Assembly: GCA_943787985.1 (NCBI GenBank)
Contig: CALSOO010000001.1
Location: forward strand, 323,001 to 387,000
Source of the DNA: an uncultured Paracoccaceae bacterium
GTDB lineage: Bacteria > Pseudomonadota > Alphaproteobacteria > Rhodobacterales > Rhodobacteraceae
Direction of reading: 5' to 3'
DNA: 64,000 nucleotides
Both the position numbers and the translations under genes were made by a program. The notes below the pieces were generated by a model, which did not search any database, was not told where the DNA came from, and saw nothing but the letters and a program-made list of their open reading frames with translations. Shown here piece after piece: positions 35,163 through 43,223 of this stretch (the stretch's first letter is position 1; each line of letters opens with the position of its first letter).

Positions 35163-35576
35163 ATGCTTCAACCAAAGCGTACCAAATTCCGCAAGCAGTT
35201 TAAGGGCTCTATCAAGGGTCTGGCTAAAGGCGGTTCCGACCTCAACTTCGGCACTTACGGCCTCAAGGCAACCGAGCCCGAGCGTGTGACAGCCCGTCAA
35301 ATCGAAGCGGCCCGCCGCGCGATGACACGTCACATGAAACGTCAGGGCCGTGTCTGGATCCGTATTTTCCCGGATGTGCCAATCACAGCCAAACCCATCG
35401 AAGTTCGTATGGGTAAAGGTAAAGGCTCTGTTGACCGTTGGGCAGCCAAAGTCAAACCGGGTCGCGTGATGTTCGAGATCGATGGCGTCAACGACGACAT
35501 CGCCCGCGAAGCATTGCGTCTGGCGGCGATGAAACTGCCGATCAAAACACGGGTTGTTGTCAGAGAAGATTGGTAA
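35163..35576 (+). CDS. rplP: 50S ribosomal protein L16
   Basis: Intact, 137 residues; L16 contacts the A-site tRNA elbow and is added late in assembly. It reads [40 protein letters not shown] and the usual end REDW. The last codons and the TAA (35574-35576) form a perfect 11-bp hairpin with the bases right after the gene; see the repeat at 35561. Here the S10 operon breaks off: rpmC, normally next, is 4.6 kb away. Confidence 0.99.
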   Translation: MLQPKRTKFRKQFKGSIKGLAKGGSDLNFGTYGLKATEPERVTARQIEAARRAMTRHMKRQGRVWIRIFPDVPITAKPIEVRMGKGKGSVDRWAAKVKPGRVMFEIDGVNDDIAREALRLAAMKLPIKTRVVVREDW

Positions 35577-35627
35577 ATCTTCTCTGGGTGCGCGGCAGGG
35601 TATTTGCAAAGCAAATGCACGAGAGCG
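35561..35627 (+). repeat. Gene-end hairpin plus 41-nt conserved repeat, copy A
   Basis: A perfect hairpin (CAGAGAAGATT 35561-35571, loop GGTA, AATCTTCTCTG 35576-35586) has its left arm in the rplP coding sequence and the rplP stop in its loop. Directly joined is a 41-base segment (35587-35627) that recurs exactly, inverted, at 37363-37403. The segment itself can fold as ATTTGC-AAA-GCAAAT with an outer GTGC/GCAC pair. The left arm is fixed by a conserved protein end, so the right arm is the added, complementary part. Confidence 0.85.
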
Positions 35628-35650
35628 TCACTCGGTTGTTATGATAAAGA

Positions 35651-35685
35651 AGGCCCCCGTTGAGAAATCAGCGGGGGCTTTTCTT
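35651..35685 (+). terminator. Intrinsic terminator after rplP
   Basis: GCCCCCG and CGGGGGC, with inner TGA/TCA and a GAAA loop, are followed by TTTTCTT. It ends the second S10 sub-block. Confidence 0.9.
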
Positions 35686-35713
35686 CGTACTCTCCAATGA
35701 CTAGTTTGATGTC

Positions 35714-36289
35714 ATGGATGTTGAACTGTGGGACGCCTACAAGAAGGCCAATGATCTGGGTATAAAAGCAGATGCAAAAAGATTTGTATTAGCCTTTATT
35801 GAATCATGTGATGACACAAGCGACATGCGCGAGTGGGTCTACGCAGAACTCCAAAACCTGCCCAGTCTTTATCCACGAATGCGTCATGAGGTATTTGAAG
35901 CCTTAGTATACCCCATTTTGACAAAAGACATGTCACAGGAAGATCCATGGGCTTTCTTTTGGATGGGTCAGCTTGCACAGAATTTTATGTCTAACAAAAA
36001 ACTCTATGCTGCCTCGAAATACCAGGGATCAACTTACTATTTTGAACGGGCTTATGAATTATGCCCTGCTGAAGACAAATTTCGGCTTGGGCTCTTGTCA
36101 GATATATTGAGTTGGTTCGACTACATTGAGCATGAATGGCCAGCGGGTATATTGGTTGCAAAAGACGATGTGCCTAAACTTTTGTTGGACATCGCAAAGG
36201 CGCGTGAGCTTGATAAACAACAAAATTCGCTGGCGAGATTAGATCGCCTGACGCATCGGATTAATCAGAACACCACTTGGGGAGGGTAA
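35714..36289 (+). CDS. Hypothetical helical protein (orphan A of the inverted-repeat island)
   Basis: A 191-residue soluble protein, mostly helical, starting MDVELWDAYKKANDLGIKAD. Runs such as WAFFWMGQLAQNFMSNKKLY and STYYFERAYELCPAEDKFRL suggest TPR-like or Sel1-like helix pairs, but no family is certain. There are no membrane segments. Its codon and base use is AT-richer than that of the ribosomal genes, a sign of separate origin. It lies just inside the left inverted repeat and is followed by a cluster of small hairpins. Confidence 0.55.
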   Translation: MDVELWDAYKKANDLGIKADAKRFVLAFIESCDDTSDMREWVYAELQNLPSLYPRMRHEVFEALVYPILTKDMSQEDPWAFFWMGQLAQNFMSNKKLYAASKYQGSTYYFERAYELCPAEDKFRLGLLSDILSWFDYIEHEWPAGILVAKDDVPKLLLDIAKARELDKQQNSLARLDRLTHRINQNTTWGG

Positions 36290-36297
36290 CCAACCAT

Positions 36298-36374
36298 TGC
36301 CCAATCAAAGATTGGGCAGCGCCCGAGACAGGGCTTCGCCCGTTCAACACTGAAACTGTCCACAGGACAGTTTC
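36298..36374 (+). repeat. Paired perfect hairpins downstream of orphan A
   Basis: Two perfect stems: TGCCCAATC/GATTGGGCA with loop AAA (36298-36318) and GAAACTGTCC/GGACAGTTTC with loop ACA (36352-36374). A GC-rich linker between them contains GCGCCCGAGACAGGGCTTCG. No T-run follows either stem. The composite looks like a palindromic intergenic repeat unit rather than a terminator. Confidence 0.5.
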
Positions 36375-36433
36375 CAAGACGTGTTTCACCTTCCCCCGTT
36401 TTGACAAAGGCAAACCTATGGTTTGATAGGGAG

Positions 36434-36465
36434 GGCGATTCGTACCATCCCCTCGGCTCGGGCGC
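36434..36465 (+). repeat. Direct repeat, left copy (32 nt)
   Basis: A 32-base stretch containing CCTCGGCTCGGGCGC that recurs at 37261-37292 with 29 of 32 identities in the same orientation. The two copies bracket the 36531-37253 gene. Confidence 0.6.
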
Positions 36466-36530
36466 GACGATACTAATTGACCGAGCTACTCATTGTTGGA
36501 TTTCCCCTTCTAGAATAGACACTATAGGTC

Positions 36531-37253
36531 ATGTTTTTCGAACACTCTCATTTACACAAAAGACAATTCCAAAATTCAGTCGAATACTTGGAAATGTCCC
36601 TGACAGGCGGCATCGGCCTTGAAGGGCAAGGGTTGATCTTCGTCAATGATGATCACCGCATGACATCAGATGAATTCCATCAGCGCTTTATTATGCGGGC
36701 GCGGTTTGGGGCATTTGACGAATTACAACGCAGAGGCATCAAAGACTTTGTGATCTATGTGCCCACATGCCGCTACTTAGACATAGCCTCACCGGAGTGG
36801 TTGTTCGAAGTGGTCGCGCGGCGTTGCGTGATCAACGGACTAGACAATCCAGAGACTGAGCAATCGTTCTTCAGTGGCAAAATACCTCGAGCTAAAGACA
36901 AGAGTCTGTTGTCGTCAACGAAGCTGTCGAATGCGGGGCCAATATTTCGAACGCGTGCCTCGCTGATTGTCGAGGAACCCAAATCTGACGAGGCCCAGAT
37001 GTTAAGATCATGGCTTCAGAAATGGCGAGGCGAGGTGACCGTTGCGGGCTACTCCACCGGAGGCTGGACCCAACACGTGGATGTGGAAGGGCCACAAGAG
37101 GCTTTGGATGAATTGCCTTCTAGATTGTTCACATCTAGCCAGTGGGTTTGGCAGAATGATACAGATGGGGACGTAAACGTTTCTCCCAATGCTCATTTCG
37201 TGAGTGAGTGGGAGTTAAATATGCTTTACGAAACGGGCCTCAACTCTTCCTGA
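36531..37253 (+). CDS. Hypothetical protein (orphan B of the inverted-repeat island)
   Basis: A reading frame of 240 residues. ATG 36594 (MSLTGGIGLEGQGLIFVNDD) may be the true start, which would give 219. Soluble, with mixed strand and helix (DEFHQRFIMRARFGAFDELQ, RRGIKDFVIYVPTCRYLDIA) and a C-terminal Asp/Asn-rich turn (WQNDTDGDVNVSPNAHF). No family is recognised. It is flanked by the 32-nt direct repeats and lies inside the 41-nt inverted repeats. It is AT-richer than the ribosomal genes around the island. Confidence 0.5.
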   Translation: MFFEHSHLHKRQFQNSVEYLEMSLTGGIGLEGQGLIFVNDDHRMTSDEFHQRFIMRARFGAFDELQRRGIKDFVIYVPTCRYLDIASPEWLFEVVARRCVINGLDNPETEQSFFSGKIPRAKDKSLLSSTKLSNAGPIFRTRASLIVEEPKSDEAQMLRSWLQKWRGEVTVAGYSTGGWTQHVDVEGPQEALDELPSRLFTSSQWVWQNDTDGDVNVSPNAHFVSEWELNMLYETGLNSS

Positions 37254-37260
37254 ACAATTA

Positions 37261-37292
37261 GGCGCTTCGCACCATCACCTCGGCTCGGGCGC
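37261..37292 (+). repeat. Direct repeat, right copy (32 nt)
   Basis: The partner of 36434-36465, beginning eight bases after the stop of orphan B, with three mismatches. Confidence 0.6.
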
Positions 37293-37362
37293 AAAGTGCC
37301 ACTTAGCAAGCGGGTTCACCCATACAGTGGGTCACATGTTTCGCCAGACAACGCCTTTGTGC

Positions 37363-37439
37363 CGCTCTCGTGCATTTGCTTTGCAAATACCCTGCCGCGC
37401 ACCGGTGACTTTCAATTCCTCGTGGAATTGAAAGTCACC
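37363..37439 (-). repeat. Gene-end hairpin plus 41-nt conserved repeat, copy B (inverted)
   Basis: The exact inverted copy of the 41-base segment occupies 37363-37403. It is directly joined to a perfect 16-bp hairpin (37404-37419 pairing with 37424-37439, loop TCGT). On the reverse strand the hairpin includes the TGA stop (37437-37435) of the nuclease gene. As in copy A the order is gene end, hairpin over the stop, 41-base segment; only the hairpin sequence differs. Confidence 0.85.
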
Positions 37440-38040
37440 GCCACCGCCCGTACCCCCGCAGCTTCCGCCGCATTTCGGGGTCTTCCAGATGCCGGTACTT
37501 CCCCTCAGAGAACTGCCATCCATCCAACGCCAATCCGGCCTTAATAATCTCGGCCCCCAAATCGCGCCCATCGGACAGATAACACGTGCCCACCAATCGG
37601 TCGTAGGAGGTCTCGCCCGTCAACGCGACGGTGATGATCTGCCCTTTACACAGGCGCACCATCTCCCACTTGGACTTTTGCCCCCAGGGTTGATCCAGTT
37701 CAGGCGCATCAATGCCCGCCAGCCGGATTTTGACGCGGTCGATCGCAATCGTGTCCCCATCAATCACCCACGCCTTGCCCTTGATCTCCATCGAGGACGG
37801 GATCGGCGGCGGTGGGGCGTGATCTACCTTGGGTTTGGGCTTTGGGGCAGGGGGGCGGTTGGAGCGATGGCTATCGTTGGGCCTGAAATTCGGCGGAATG
37901 TAACGGGACTTCGGAGGGGGCTTGTGCCGCCTCTTACGAGTCCTAGGTTGATCATCTTCGCGAATGCCGTTCGCGATCCAAGCAATAACGCCGATCACCA
38001 AACACAGAAAAAGAAATTCAATCATAGTCCAAATACTCAA
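37435..38040 (-). CDS. Membrane-anchored thermonuclease-like (SNase) protein
   Basis: A 201-residue protein. An N-terminal helix (MIEFLFLCLVIGVIAWIANG, about residues 6-25) anchors it. A basic, proline-rich linker (about 30-80) leads to a staphylococcal-nuclease-like domain (about 85-201). The catalytic set is present: R106 and D111 with E114 in RLAGIDAPEL, and R148 in YDRLVGTCYL. Such enzymes cut DNA or RNA outside the cytoplasm or at the envelope, with Ca2+. Orientation and cellular role are inferred. Its stop codon lies inside a perfect hairpin. Confidence 0.8.
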   Translation of the reverse strand: MSIWTMIEFLFLCLVIGVIAWIANGIREDDQPRTRKRRHKPPPKSRYIPPNFRPNDSHRSNRPPAPKPKPKVDHAPPPPIPSSMEIKGKAWVIDGDTIAIDRVKIRLAGIDAPELDQPWGQKSKWEMVRLCKGQIITVALTGETSYDRLVGTCYLSDGRDLGAEIIKAGLALDGWQFSEGKYRHLEDPEMRRKLRGYGRWR

Positions 38041-38094
38041 AAACGCTTTTGAGAATACTGTCCGAAAACGAAAGTGAACTCAACCACAGGTGGG
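38041..38094 (-). other. Short spacer with hairpin
   Basis: CTCAAAA and TTTTGAG pair around ACGC at about 38037-38054, and AACC/GGTT close a small loop at about 38079-38096. This could end transcription of the 38712 gene or be a weak control element. Confidence 0.25.
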
Positions 38095-38712
38095 TTAACC
38101 CCAACTGTAATTAAAACTCACCGACACCCGTTCATCTTCCGCCATGTTCACAGGCACCTCATGGCGCAACCAGCTTTCCCACATCAGCACTTCGCCGACT
38201 TCAGGGGCGACATAGGTAAACGTCTTTAACTCGGGCCGTACATTTTTCAGACGGGCAGGGGCGGCCATCATCATGGGCAGGCGCGGGTCCTCGAATTTGA
38301 TCGCGCTGGCCCCATCTGGCATTGCCACATAGGTCGTGCCGGAAATGACGGAATGGGGATGGATGTGAGAGGTATGCACGCCGCCCTCTGGCAGGATGTT
38401 GATCCAAATGTCTTCCAGCGTCAGCTCTTTGCCGTCCAGATCAAATTCCAGATCCTCGGCAAAGGCGGCCACATGGGCGTCCAGAACCTTGACCAGATCG
38501 GCAAAGATCGGAAAGCGCCACGGCAGATCGGTCAACGACGCATAAGAGGTATAGCCGGGAAAGCCGTTCTCTTCGCACCAATTCTGCCCCGCCTCATCGT
38601 CATTGGCGACAGCCCAACAGGAATTCTCCAACTCGGTTGGATCAACAGCGCCCTGTTCTGACAGGGCAGCGCGGTAAAGGCGGGTCACAAAGAGGGAGGA
38701 GATTTGGGTCAT
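38095..38712 (-). CDS. Putative 2-oxoglutarate/Fe(II) oxygenase (TIGR02466-type)
   Basis: A 205-residue protein resembling the TIGR02466 / 2OG-FeII_Oxy_5 family. The key block VHTSHIHPHSVISGTTYVAM has the H-x-H iron ligands (H116, H118), followed by a dPR segment (KFEDPRLPMMMA). The last ligand H184 lies in WESWLRHEVPVNM, and R195 in ERVSVSFNYSWG would bind 2-oxoglutarate. Members occur in roseobacters and phages; the substrate is unknown. It stands upstream of the nuclease on the same strand. Confidence 0.8.
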   Translation of the reverse strand: MTQISSLFVTRLYRAALSEQGAVDPTELENSCWAVANDDEAGQNWCEENGFPGYTSYASLTDLPWRFPIFADLVKVLDAHVAAFAEDLEFDLDGKELTLEDIWINILPEGGVHTSHIHPHSVISGTTYVAMPDGASAIKFEDPRLPMMMAAPARLKNVRPELKTFTYVAPEVGEVLMWESWLRHEVPVNMAEDERVSVSFNYSWG

Positions 38713-38890
38713 GGCGGTCTCTTATCGCAGAATAGAAAATGGAACCAGTGGTTGACCGCCGCTTCTATGTGCAAAAACGGTAGAGCTATGCCTTGATTGC
38801 GGTACTTTTACCTCAAGGCCCAAAAGGAAAGGGGCGCAAGGATGCCACGAACAATGCCACACCGCAATTCACGCCACCAAAAGCATCACA

Positions 38891-39985
38891 TCAAACAGTG
38901 GCACCCAGCGGCAGCGCCGTTGGAACAGTCGCGCCGACAAAGGAAATGTCGTCCCAATCCACGCCCGTTGCGCTGATGGCAATGTGGACATCCCGCGTCA
39001 AATCACCGGCCCGTTCATAGCGTAAAATCAGATTGGTCGCCTCGGTGCCGTCTGCCTCTAGCCGTGCGTTCAACAGGGTGTAGCCGTCCAGCACGCTGAT
39101 TGCCTCAACTTGCAAAACATCCACACCGGGCTCGAAATCGGTTAGATTAAAACCGTTGAGCCCGACAACATTGTCCTCCGGAAGCGATTCAAGAATACCG
39201 GTCAGGTCGATATCAGTGAAAAAACCGGGCTCGAATTCAACGCCTTCATCAATCAACACCTCAAACGTGTCTGCACCCGCGCCGCCATTGGCATATGAGA
39301 TGCCATCAAGATCGTCTGATTGCGCGGACACATCAACACGCAACGTGTCATCACCTGCGCCGCCGTCCCCTGTCACGCGCGCGCCCGAGCCGGGTTCGGT
39401 GTTGCCGTTGTAGATCAAAAGGTCATCGCCTGCGCCACCCTCGAGAATGGCGTTGTAGTCGCCCGTCAGCGTGTCATCCCCGTCGCCGCCAAACACGCGG
39501 TGGAATTCGCCAGAGGTTGATGATGCCACGACAACGTCGTCGCCAGCCCCCCCGTTGATCGTCACAGCACCGCCATCAATGGTTAACGTGTCATCGCCCG
39601 CGCCCCCGTCAACGTCGCCATAAACAAGGTCGAGGGCAATGACATCATCGCCAGCCCCTCCGTTCAGAGACCCATTGGTAAGGGCAACGTCGCCACTGCT
39701 CGTCAGGTTAATCGTGTCGTCGCCCGCGCCGCCATCTACCGTGACCCCGTTAAGCCTCGTGAACTCACTTTCGATCAAACTGCCGGCTGCGATCTGAAAA
39801 ATGTCGTCCGCGTCGGTGCCCTGTGCCGTTGCGCCTGCTTCCACGTTGATCGGTGTAGTCTCGTCTTCGGCTACATCCTCAGACGTATCATCCGGTGCCT
39901 CAGGATCATCGTTGTTTGTCAACGTAAGGCTAAGGCCAAGGCCCAACAGCGCCAAAATGGCAAGAGAACCCATCGAATTATCCAA
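38891..39985 (-). CDS. RTX-type calcium-binding repeat protein
   Basis: A 364-residue acidic protein. A hydrophobic N-terminal segment (SLAILALLGLGLSLTL) is followed by an Asp/Glu/Thr linker. About eight nonapeptide-type repeats of the form GGAGDDxxx then follow (for example VDGGAGDDTIN, INGGAGDDVVV, LEGGAGDDLLI), the Ca2+-binding beta-roll of RTX proteins. The C-terminus (FEPGVDVLQVEAI and ISATGVDWDDISFVGA) is typical of surface or secreted RTX proteins of this group. No type I secretion genes are in view. It is probably exported and calcium-stabilised; the function is unknown. Confidence 0.8.
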   Translation of the reverse strand: MDNSMGSLAILALLGLGLSLTLTNNDDPEAPDDTSEDVAEDETTPINVEAGATAQGTDADDIFQIAAGSLIESEFTRLNGVTVDGGAGDDTINLTSSGDVALTNGSLNGGAGDDVIALDLVYGDVDGGAGDDTLTIDGGAVTINGGAGDDVVVASSTSGEFHRVFGGDGDDTLTGDYNAILEGGAGDDLLIYNGNTEPGSGARVTGDGGAGDDTLRVDVSAQSDDLDGISYANGGAGADTFEVLIDEGVEFEPGFFTDIDLTGILESLPEDNVVGLNGFNLTDFEPGVDVLQVEAISVLDGYTLLNARLEADGTEATNLILRYERAGDLTRDVHIAISATGVDWDDISFVGATVPTALPLGATV

Positions 39986-40072
39986 TCATTAAGAATTTCA
40001 CCTAGTTTACGAAAAAGGCAGTGCTGTCGCAACGCAACCCGCTTGGGGTTCAAAACCCTTGAAAACTAAGGG

Positions 40073-40101
40073 TTGCCACCTCTAACAAACACTCCTATAC
40101 G
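40073..40101 (+). promoter_or_regulatory. Promoter of the rpmC-to-rpmD block
   Basis: TTGCCA (40073-40078), exactly 17 bases, TATACG (40096-40101), about 80 bases ahead of rpmC. The hexamers are identical to those of the rpsJ promoter. Confidence 0.75.
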
Positions 40102-40181
40102 CAGCCATCTACATGACCTCCACCAGAATCATGGTCACCCGAGAAGGGGCCACCTGGTGATGTTGAAAAGGAAGAATGGCA

Positions 40182-40385
40182 ATGAATGCCCAAGAACTGC
40201 GCGATATGACGCCAGACCAGTTGCGCGACAAACTGGCTGACCTCAAAAAAGAAAGCTTCAACCTGCGTTTCCAAGCAGCCACAGGCTCTCTCGAAAATGC
40301 TTCGCAAATCCGGGTTGCACGTCGCAACGCGGCCCGCGTCAAAACAATTCTGAACGAAAAAGCTGCTGCTGCAGCGGCTGAATAA
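40182..40385 (+). CDS. rpmC: 50S ribosomal protein L29
   Basis: Intact, 67 residues; L29 lies at the tunnel exit. It reads [20 protein letters not shown] and [23 protein letters not shown] 40182 is chosen over ATG 40176 because AAGGAAG (40168-40174) lies too close to the latter. It starts the third ribosomal block. Confidence 0.98.
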   Translation: MNAQELRDMTPDQLRDKLADLKKESFNLRFQAATGSLENASQIRVARRNAARVKTILNEKAAAAAAE

Positions 40386-40396
40386 GGAGAGCACTT

Positions 40397-40627
40397 ATGC
40401 CTAAGCGTATTTTGACCGGCACAGTGACCTCTGATGCCAACGAACAAACTGTAACAGTGTCTGTAGAGCGCCGCTTTACCCACCCTGTTCTGAAAAAGAC
40501 CATCCGTAAGTCCAAAAAATACCGGGCCCACGATGAAAACAATGCCTTCAAAACTGGCGATTCCGTACGCATCATCGAATGCGCGCCACGCTCGAAGACA
40601 AAACGCTGGGAAGTGATCACAGCCTAA
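40397..40627 (+). CDS. rpsQ: 30S ribosomal protein S17
   Basis: Intact, 76 residues; an early 16S rRNA-binding protein. It reads [20 protein letters not shown], then [20 protein letters not shown] and [18 protein letters not shown]. Eleven bases after rpmC, with AAGGAG before the ATG. Confidence 0.99.
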   Translation: MPKRILTGTVTSDANEQTVTVSVERRFTHPVLKKTIRKSKKYRAHDENNAFKTGDSVRIIECAPRSKTKRWEVITA

Positions 40628-40703
40628 GCTGGGACCACTTGCAGTATAATCGAAACCCTAGGGATTAGGCACGCATCGCCCCCTACAGGTCGGGAGAAAC
40701 CAA

Positions 40704-41072
40704 ATGATCCAGATGCAGACAAATCTTGAGGTAGCTGACAACAGCGGCGCACGCCGTGTTCAGTGCATCAAGGTTCTGGGTGGTTCCAAGCGTAAATACG
40801 CATCCGTAGGCGACATCATTGTCGTTTCGGTCAAGGAAGCCATTCCACGCGGTCGTGTTAAGAAGGGTGACGTCCGTAAGGCCGTCGTCGTTCGCACGGC
40901 AAAAGAAGTACGTCGCGACGATGGCACCGCCATCCGTTTTGACGGCAACGCCGCAGTTATCCTCAACAACAACAACGAGCCAATCGGTACACGTATCTTT
41001 GGACCAGTTGTTCGTGAGTTGCGCGCGAAAAACTTTATGAAAATCATTTCCCTCGCTCCGGAGGTGCTGTGA
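40704..41072 (+). CDS. rplN: 50S ribosomal protein L14
   Basis: Intact, 122 residues; L14 lies at the subunit interface. It reads [40 protein letters not shown] and [21 protein letters not shown] 76-base spacer precedes it; the downstream gene is one base away. Confidence 0.99.
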   Translation: MIQMQTNLEVADNSGARRVQCIKVLGGSKRKYASVGDIIVVSVKEAIPRGRVKKGDVRKAVVVRTAKEVRRDDGTAIRFDGNAAVILNNNNEPIGTRIFGPVVRELRAKNFMKIISLAPEVL

Positions 41073-41073
41073 T

Positions 41074-41379
41074 ATGGCTGCTAAGCTGAAAAAGGGCGAC
41101 AAGGTCGTCATGCTGGCCGGCAAGGACAAGGGCAAAGAGGGCACAATCTCTTCAATTGATCCAAAGGCAAACAAAGCCGTTGTTGAAGGTCTGAACATCG
41201 CCATCCGCGCGACACGTCAGTCCCAAGAATCCCAAGGTGGCCGCATTCCAAAGGCCATGCCAATCGCTTTGAGCAACCTCGCGTTGCTGGATGCAAACGG
41301 CAAAGCCACACGCGTTGGCTTCAAAATGGATGGCGACAACAAAGTGCGTTTTGCCAAGACAACAGGGGATGTTATCTAA
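41074..41379 (+). CDS. rplX: 50S ribosomal protein L24
   Basis: Intact, 101 residues; an early assembly protein with a KOW motif near the start ([20 protein letters not shown]). Also seen are [20 protein letters not shown] and [20 protein letters not shown]. It overlaps rplE by one base. Confidence 0.99.
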   Translation: MAAKLKKGDKVVMLAGKDKGKEGTISSIDPKANKAVVEGLNIAIRATRQSQESQGGRIPKAMPIALSNLALLDANGKATRVGFKMDGDNKVRFAKTTGDVI

Positions 41380-41933
41380 TGGCTGATTATACACCCCGTC
41401 TGAAGTCGGTATACATGGACACAATTCGTCCAGCGATGCGCGAAGAGTTCGGCTACAAGAACGACATGATGATCCCGCGTTTGGATAAAATCGTGTTGAA
41501 CATTGGTTGTGGTGCTGAAGCGGTTCGCGACAGCAAAAAAGCCAAATCCGCGCAGGAAGATCTGACAGCGATTGCAGGCCAAAAGGCTCTGACAACCATT
41601 GCCAAGAAATCCATCGCCGGGTTCCGCGTACGTGAAGACATGCCGTTGGGCGCGAAAGTGACCCTGCGCGGCGAGCGTATGTATGAATTCCTTGATCGTC
41701 TGATCACGATTGCAATGCCTCGTGTCCGCGACTTCCGCGGCGTGCCGGGTAAATCTTTTGATGGTCGTGGCAACTATGCCATGGGTATGAAAGAGCACAT
41801 CGTGTTCCCGGAAATCGACTTTGATAAAGTTGACGAAACCTGGGGCATGGACATCGTAATCGCCACCACGGCGAAAACCGACGCTGAAGCCAAGAGCCTG
41901 TTGACTGGTTTCAACATGCCCTTCAACTCATAA
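41379..41933 (+). CDS. rplE: 50S ribosomal protein L5
   Basis: Intact, 184 residues; L5 binds 5S rRNA and contacts the P-site tRNA. It reads [40 protein letters not shown] and [20 protein letters not shown]. Normal length and position in the spc operon. Confidence 0.99.
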   Translation: MADYTPRLKSVYMDTIRPAMREEFGYKNDMMIPRLDKIVLNIGCGAEAVRDSKKAKSAQEDLTAIAGQKALTTIAKKSIAGFRVREDMPLGAKVTLRGERMYEFLDRLITIAMPRVRDFRGVPGKSFDGRGNYAMGMKEHIVFPEIDFDKVDETWGMDIVIATTAKTDAEAKSLLTGFNMPFNS

Positions 41934-41953
41934 GCGCGGAAGGATTAGTAGAT

Positions 41954-42259
41954 ATGGCTAAGAAATCCATGATCGCTCGCGAAGTTAAGCGCGAGAAGCT
42001 GGTGAAAAAGTACGCTGCAAAGCGTGCCGAGCTCAAAGCAATCATCAGCGACCAAGAAAAGCCAATGGAAGAGCGTTTTCGCGCGTCCCTGGCCTTGGCG
42101 AAACTGCCACGCAACAGCTCGGCCGTGCGTTTGCACAACCGTTGCCAACTCACCGGTCGTCCGCACGCGTACTACCGTAAACTCAAAATTTCGCGGATCG
42201 CGTTGCGGGACCTTGGCTCAGCTGGCCAAATCCCCGGCATGGTCAAGTCGAGCTGGTAA
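41954..42259 (+). CDS. rpsN: 30S ribosomal protein S14
   Basis: Intact, 101 residues, the long zinc-free type of S14 (no CxxC pair). It reads [20 protein letters not shown] and [20 protein letters not shown], ending [11 protein letters not shown]. It binds late in the head of the small subunit. Confidence 0.99.
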   Translation: MAKKSMIAREVKREKLVKKYAAKRAELKAIISDQEKPMEERFRASLALAKLPRNSSAVRLHNRCQLTGRPHAYYRKLKISRIALRDLGSAGQIPGMVKSSW

Positions 42260-42274
42260 GGAAGGGCATTAGAG

Positions 42275-42667
42275 ATGAACGATCCTATCGCAGATATGCT
42301 CACCCGTATCCGTAACTCCCAACTCCGCGGCAAATCCACTGTGATCACACCAGCGTCAAAGCTGCGTGCATGGGTATTGGACGTGCTGGCGGACGAAGGT
42401 TACATTCGCGGCTATGAAGCGACCACAGGCAAAGACGGCCACCCGGCCATCGAAATCAGCCTGAAGTATTACGAGGGCGAACCTGTAATTCGTGAACTGA
42501 AGCGGGTCTCAAAACCCGGTCGTCGCGTTTACATGGGCGTCAATGACATTCCAGTGGTCCGTCAGGGCCTCGGCGTGTCGATTGTCTCCACCCCAAAAGG
42601 TGTGATGTCGGGCGCAAGCGCGCGCGCAGCCAATGTTGGCGGCGAAGTGCTCTGCACCGTATTCTAA
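42275..42667 (+). CDS. rpsH: 30S ribosomal protein S8
   Basis: Intact, 130 residues; S8 binds the central domain of 16S rRNA and in enterobacteria represses spc operon translation. It reads [40 protein letters not shown] and the end GEVLCTVF. Confidence 0.99.
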   Translation: MNDPIADMLTRIRNSQLRGKSTVITPASKLRAWVLDVLADEGYIRGYEATTGKDGHPAIEISLKYYEGEPVIRELKRVSKPGRRVYMGVNDIPVVRQGLGVSIVSTPKGVMSGASARAANVGGEVLCTVF

Positions 42668-42678
42668 GGAGATAATCA

Positions 42679-43212
42679 ATGTCTCGTATTGGTAAAAAAC
42701 CAGTCGGCCTTCCTGCAGGCGTTACCGCCTCCATGTCTGGCCAAACTATCGAAGTCAAAGGGCCCAAGGGCACACGTTCGTTCAAGGCAACGGACGATGT
42801 GACCATCTCGATCGACGAGAGCTCTGTCACTGTCACACCACGCGGCAAATCCAAGCGTGCACGCCAGCAGTGGGGCATGAGCCGCACAATGGTTGCAAAC
42901 CTGGTGACCGGCGTCACCGACGGTTTCAAGAAAGAACTTGAAATCCAGGGTGTTGGGTATCGTGCGACAATGAACGGCAACACATTGAAACTGAACCTCG
43001 GCCTGTCCCACGACGTTGACTACACTGCCCCCGAAGGCGTGACAGTCACTGCTCCGAAACAGACTGTGATCATTGTGGAAGGCATCGACGACCAACTCGT
43101 TGGACAAGTCGCTGCGAACATTCGCGCTTGGCGGAAACCGGAGCCCTACAAAGGCAAAGGCATTCGCTACAAGGGTGAGTTCGTCTTCCGCAAAGAAGGC
43201 AAGAAGAAGTAA
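42679..43212 (+). CDS. rplF: 50S ribosomal protein L6
   Basis: Intact, 177 residues, built of two similar domains near the sarcin-ricin loop. It reads [52 protein letters not shown] and [18 protein letters not shown]. Confidence 0.99.
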   Translation: MSRIGKKPVGLPAGVTASMSGQTIEVKGPKGTRSFKATDDVTISIDESSVTVTPRGKSKRARQQWGMSRTMVANLVTGVTDGFKKELEIQGVGYRATMNGNTLKLNLGLSHDVDYTAPEGVTVTAPKQTVIIVEGIDDQLVGQVAANIRAWRKPEPYKGKGIRYKGEFVFRKEGKKK

Positions 43213-43223
43213 GGAACGCACAG

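Noticed and set aside
34437..35609. A 390-codon reverse-strand open frame across rpsC-rplP
   Set aside because: Both forward genes are intact and conserved; the reverse frame is Cys/Phe/Thr-rich without motifs.
36401..36622. A 73-codon open frame between orphan genes A and B
   Set aside because: It covers the 32-nt direct repeat and overlaps the start of orphan B; there is no ribosome binding site and no protein-like pattern.
35587..37403. A CRISPR array formed by the repeats of the island
   Set aside because: There are only two copies, inverted, nearly 1.8 kb apart and with genes between them; this is not a repeat-spacer array.
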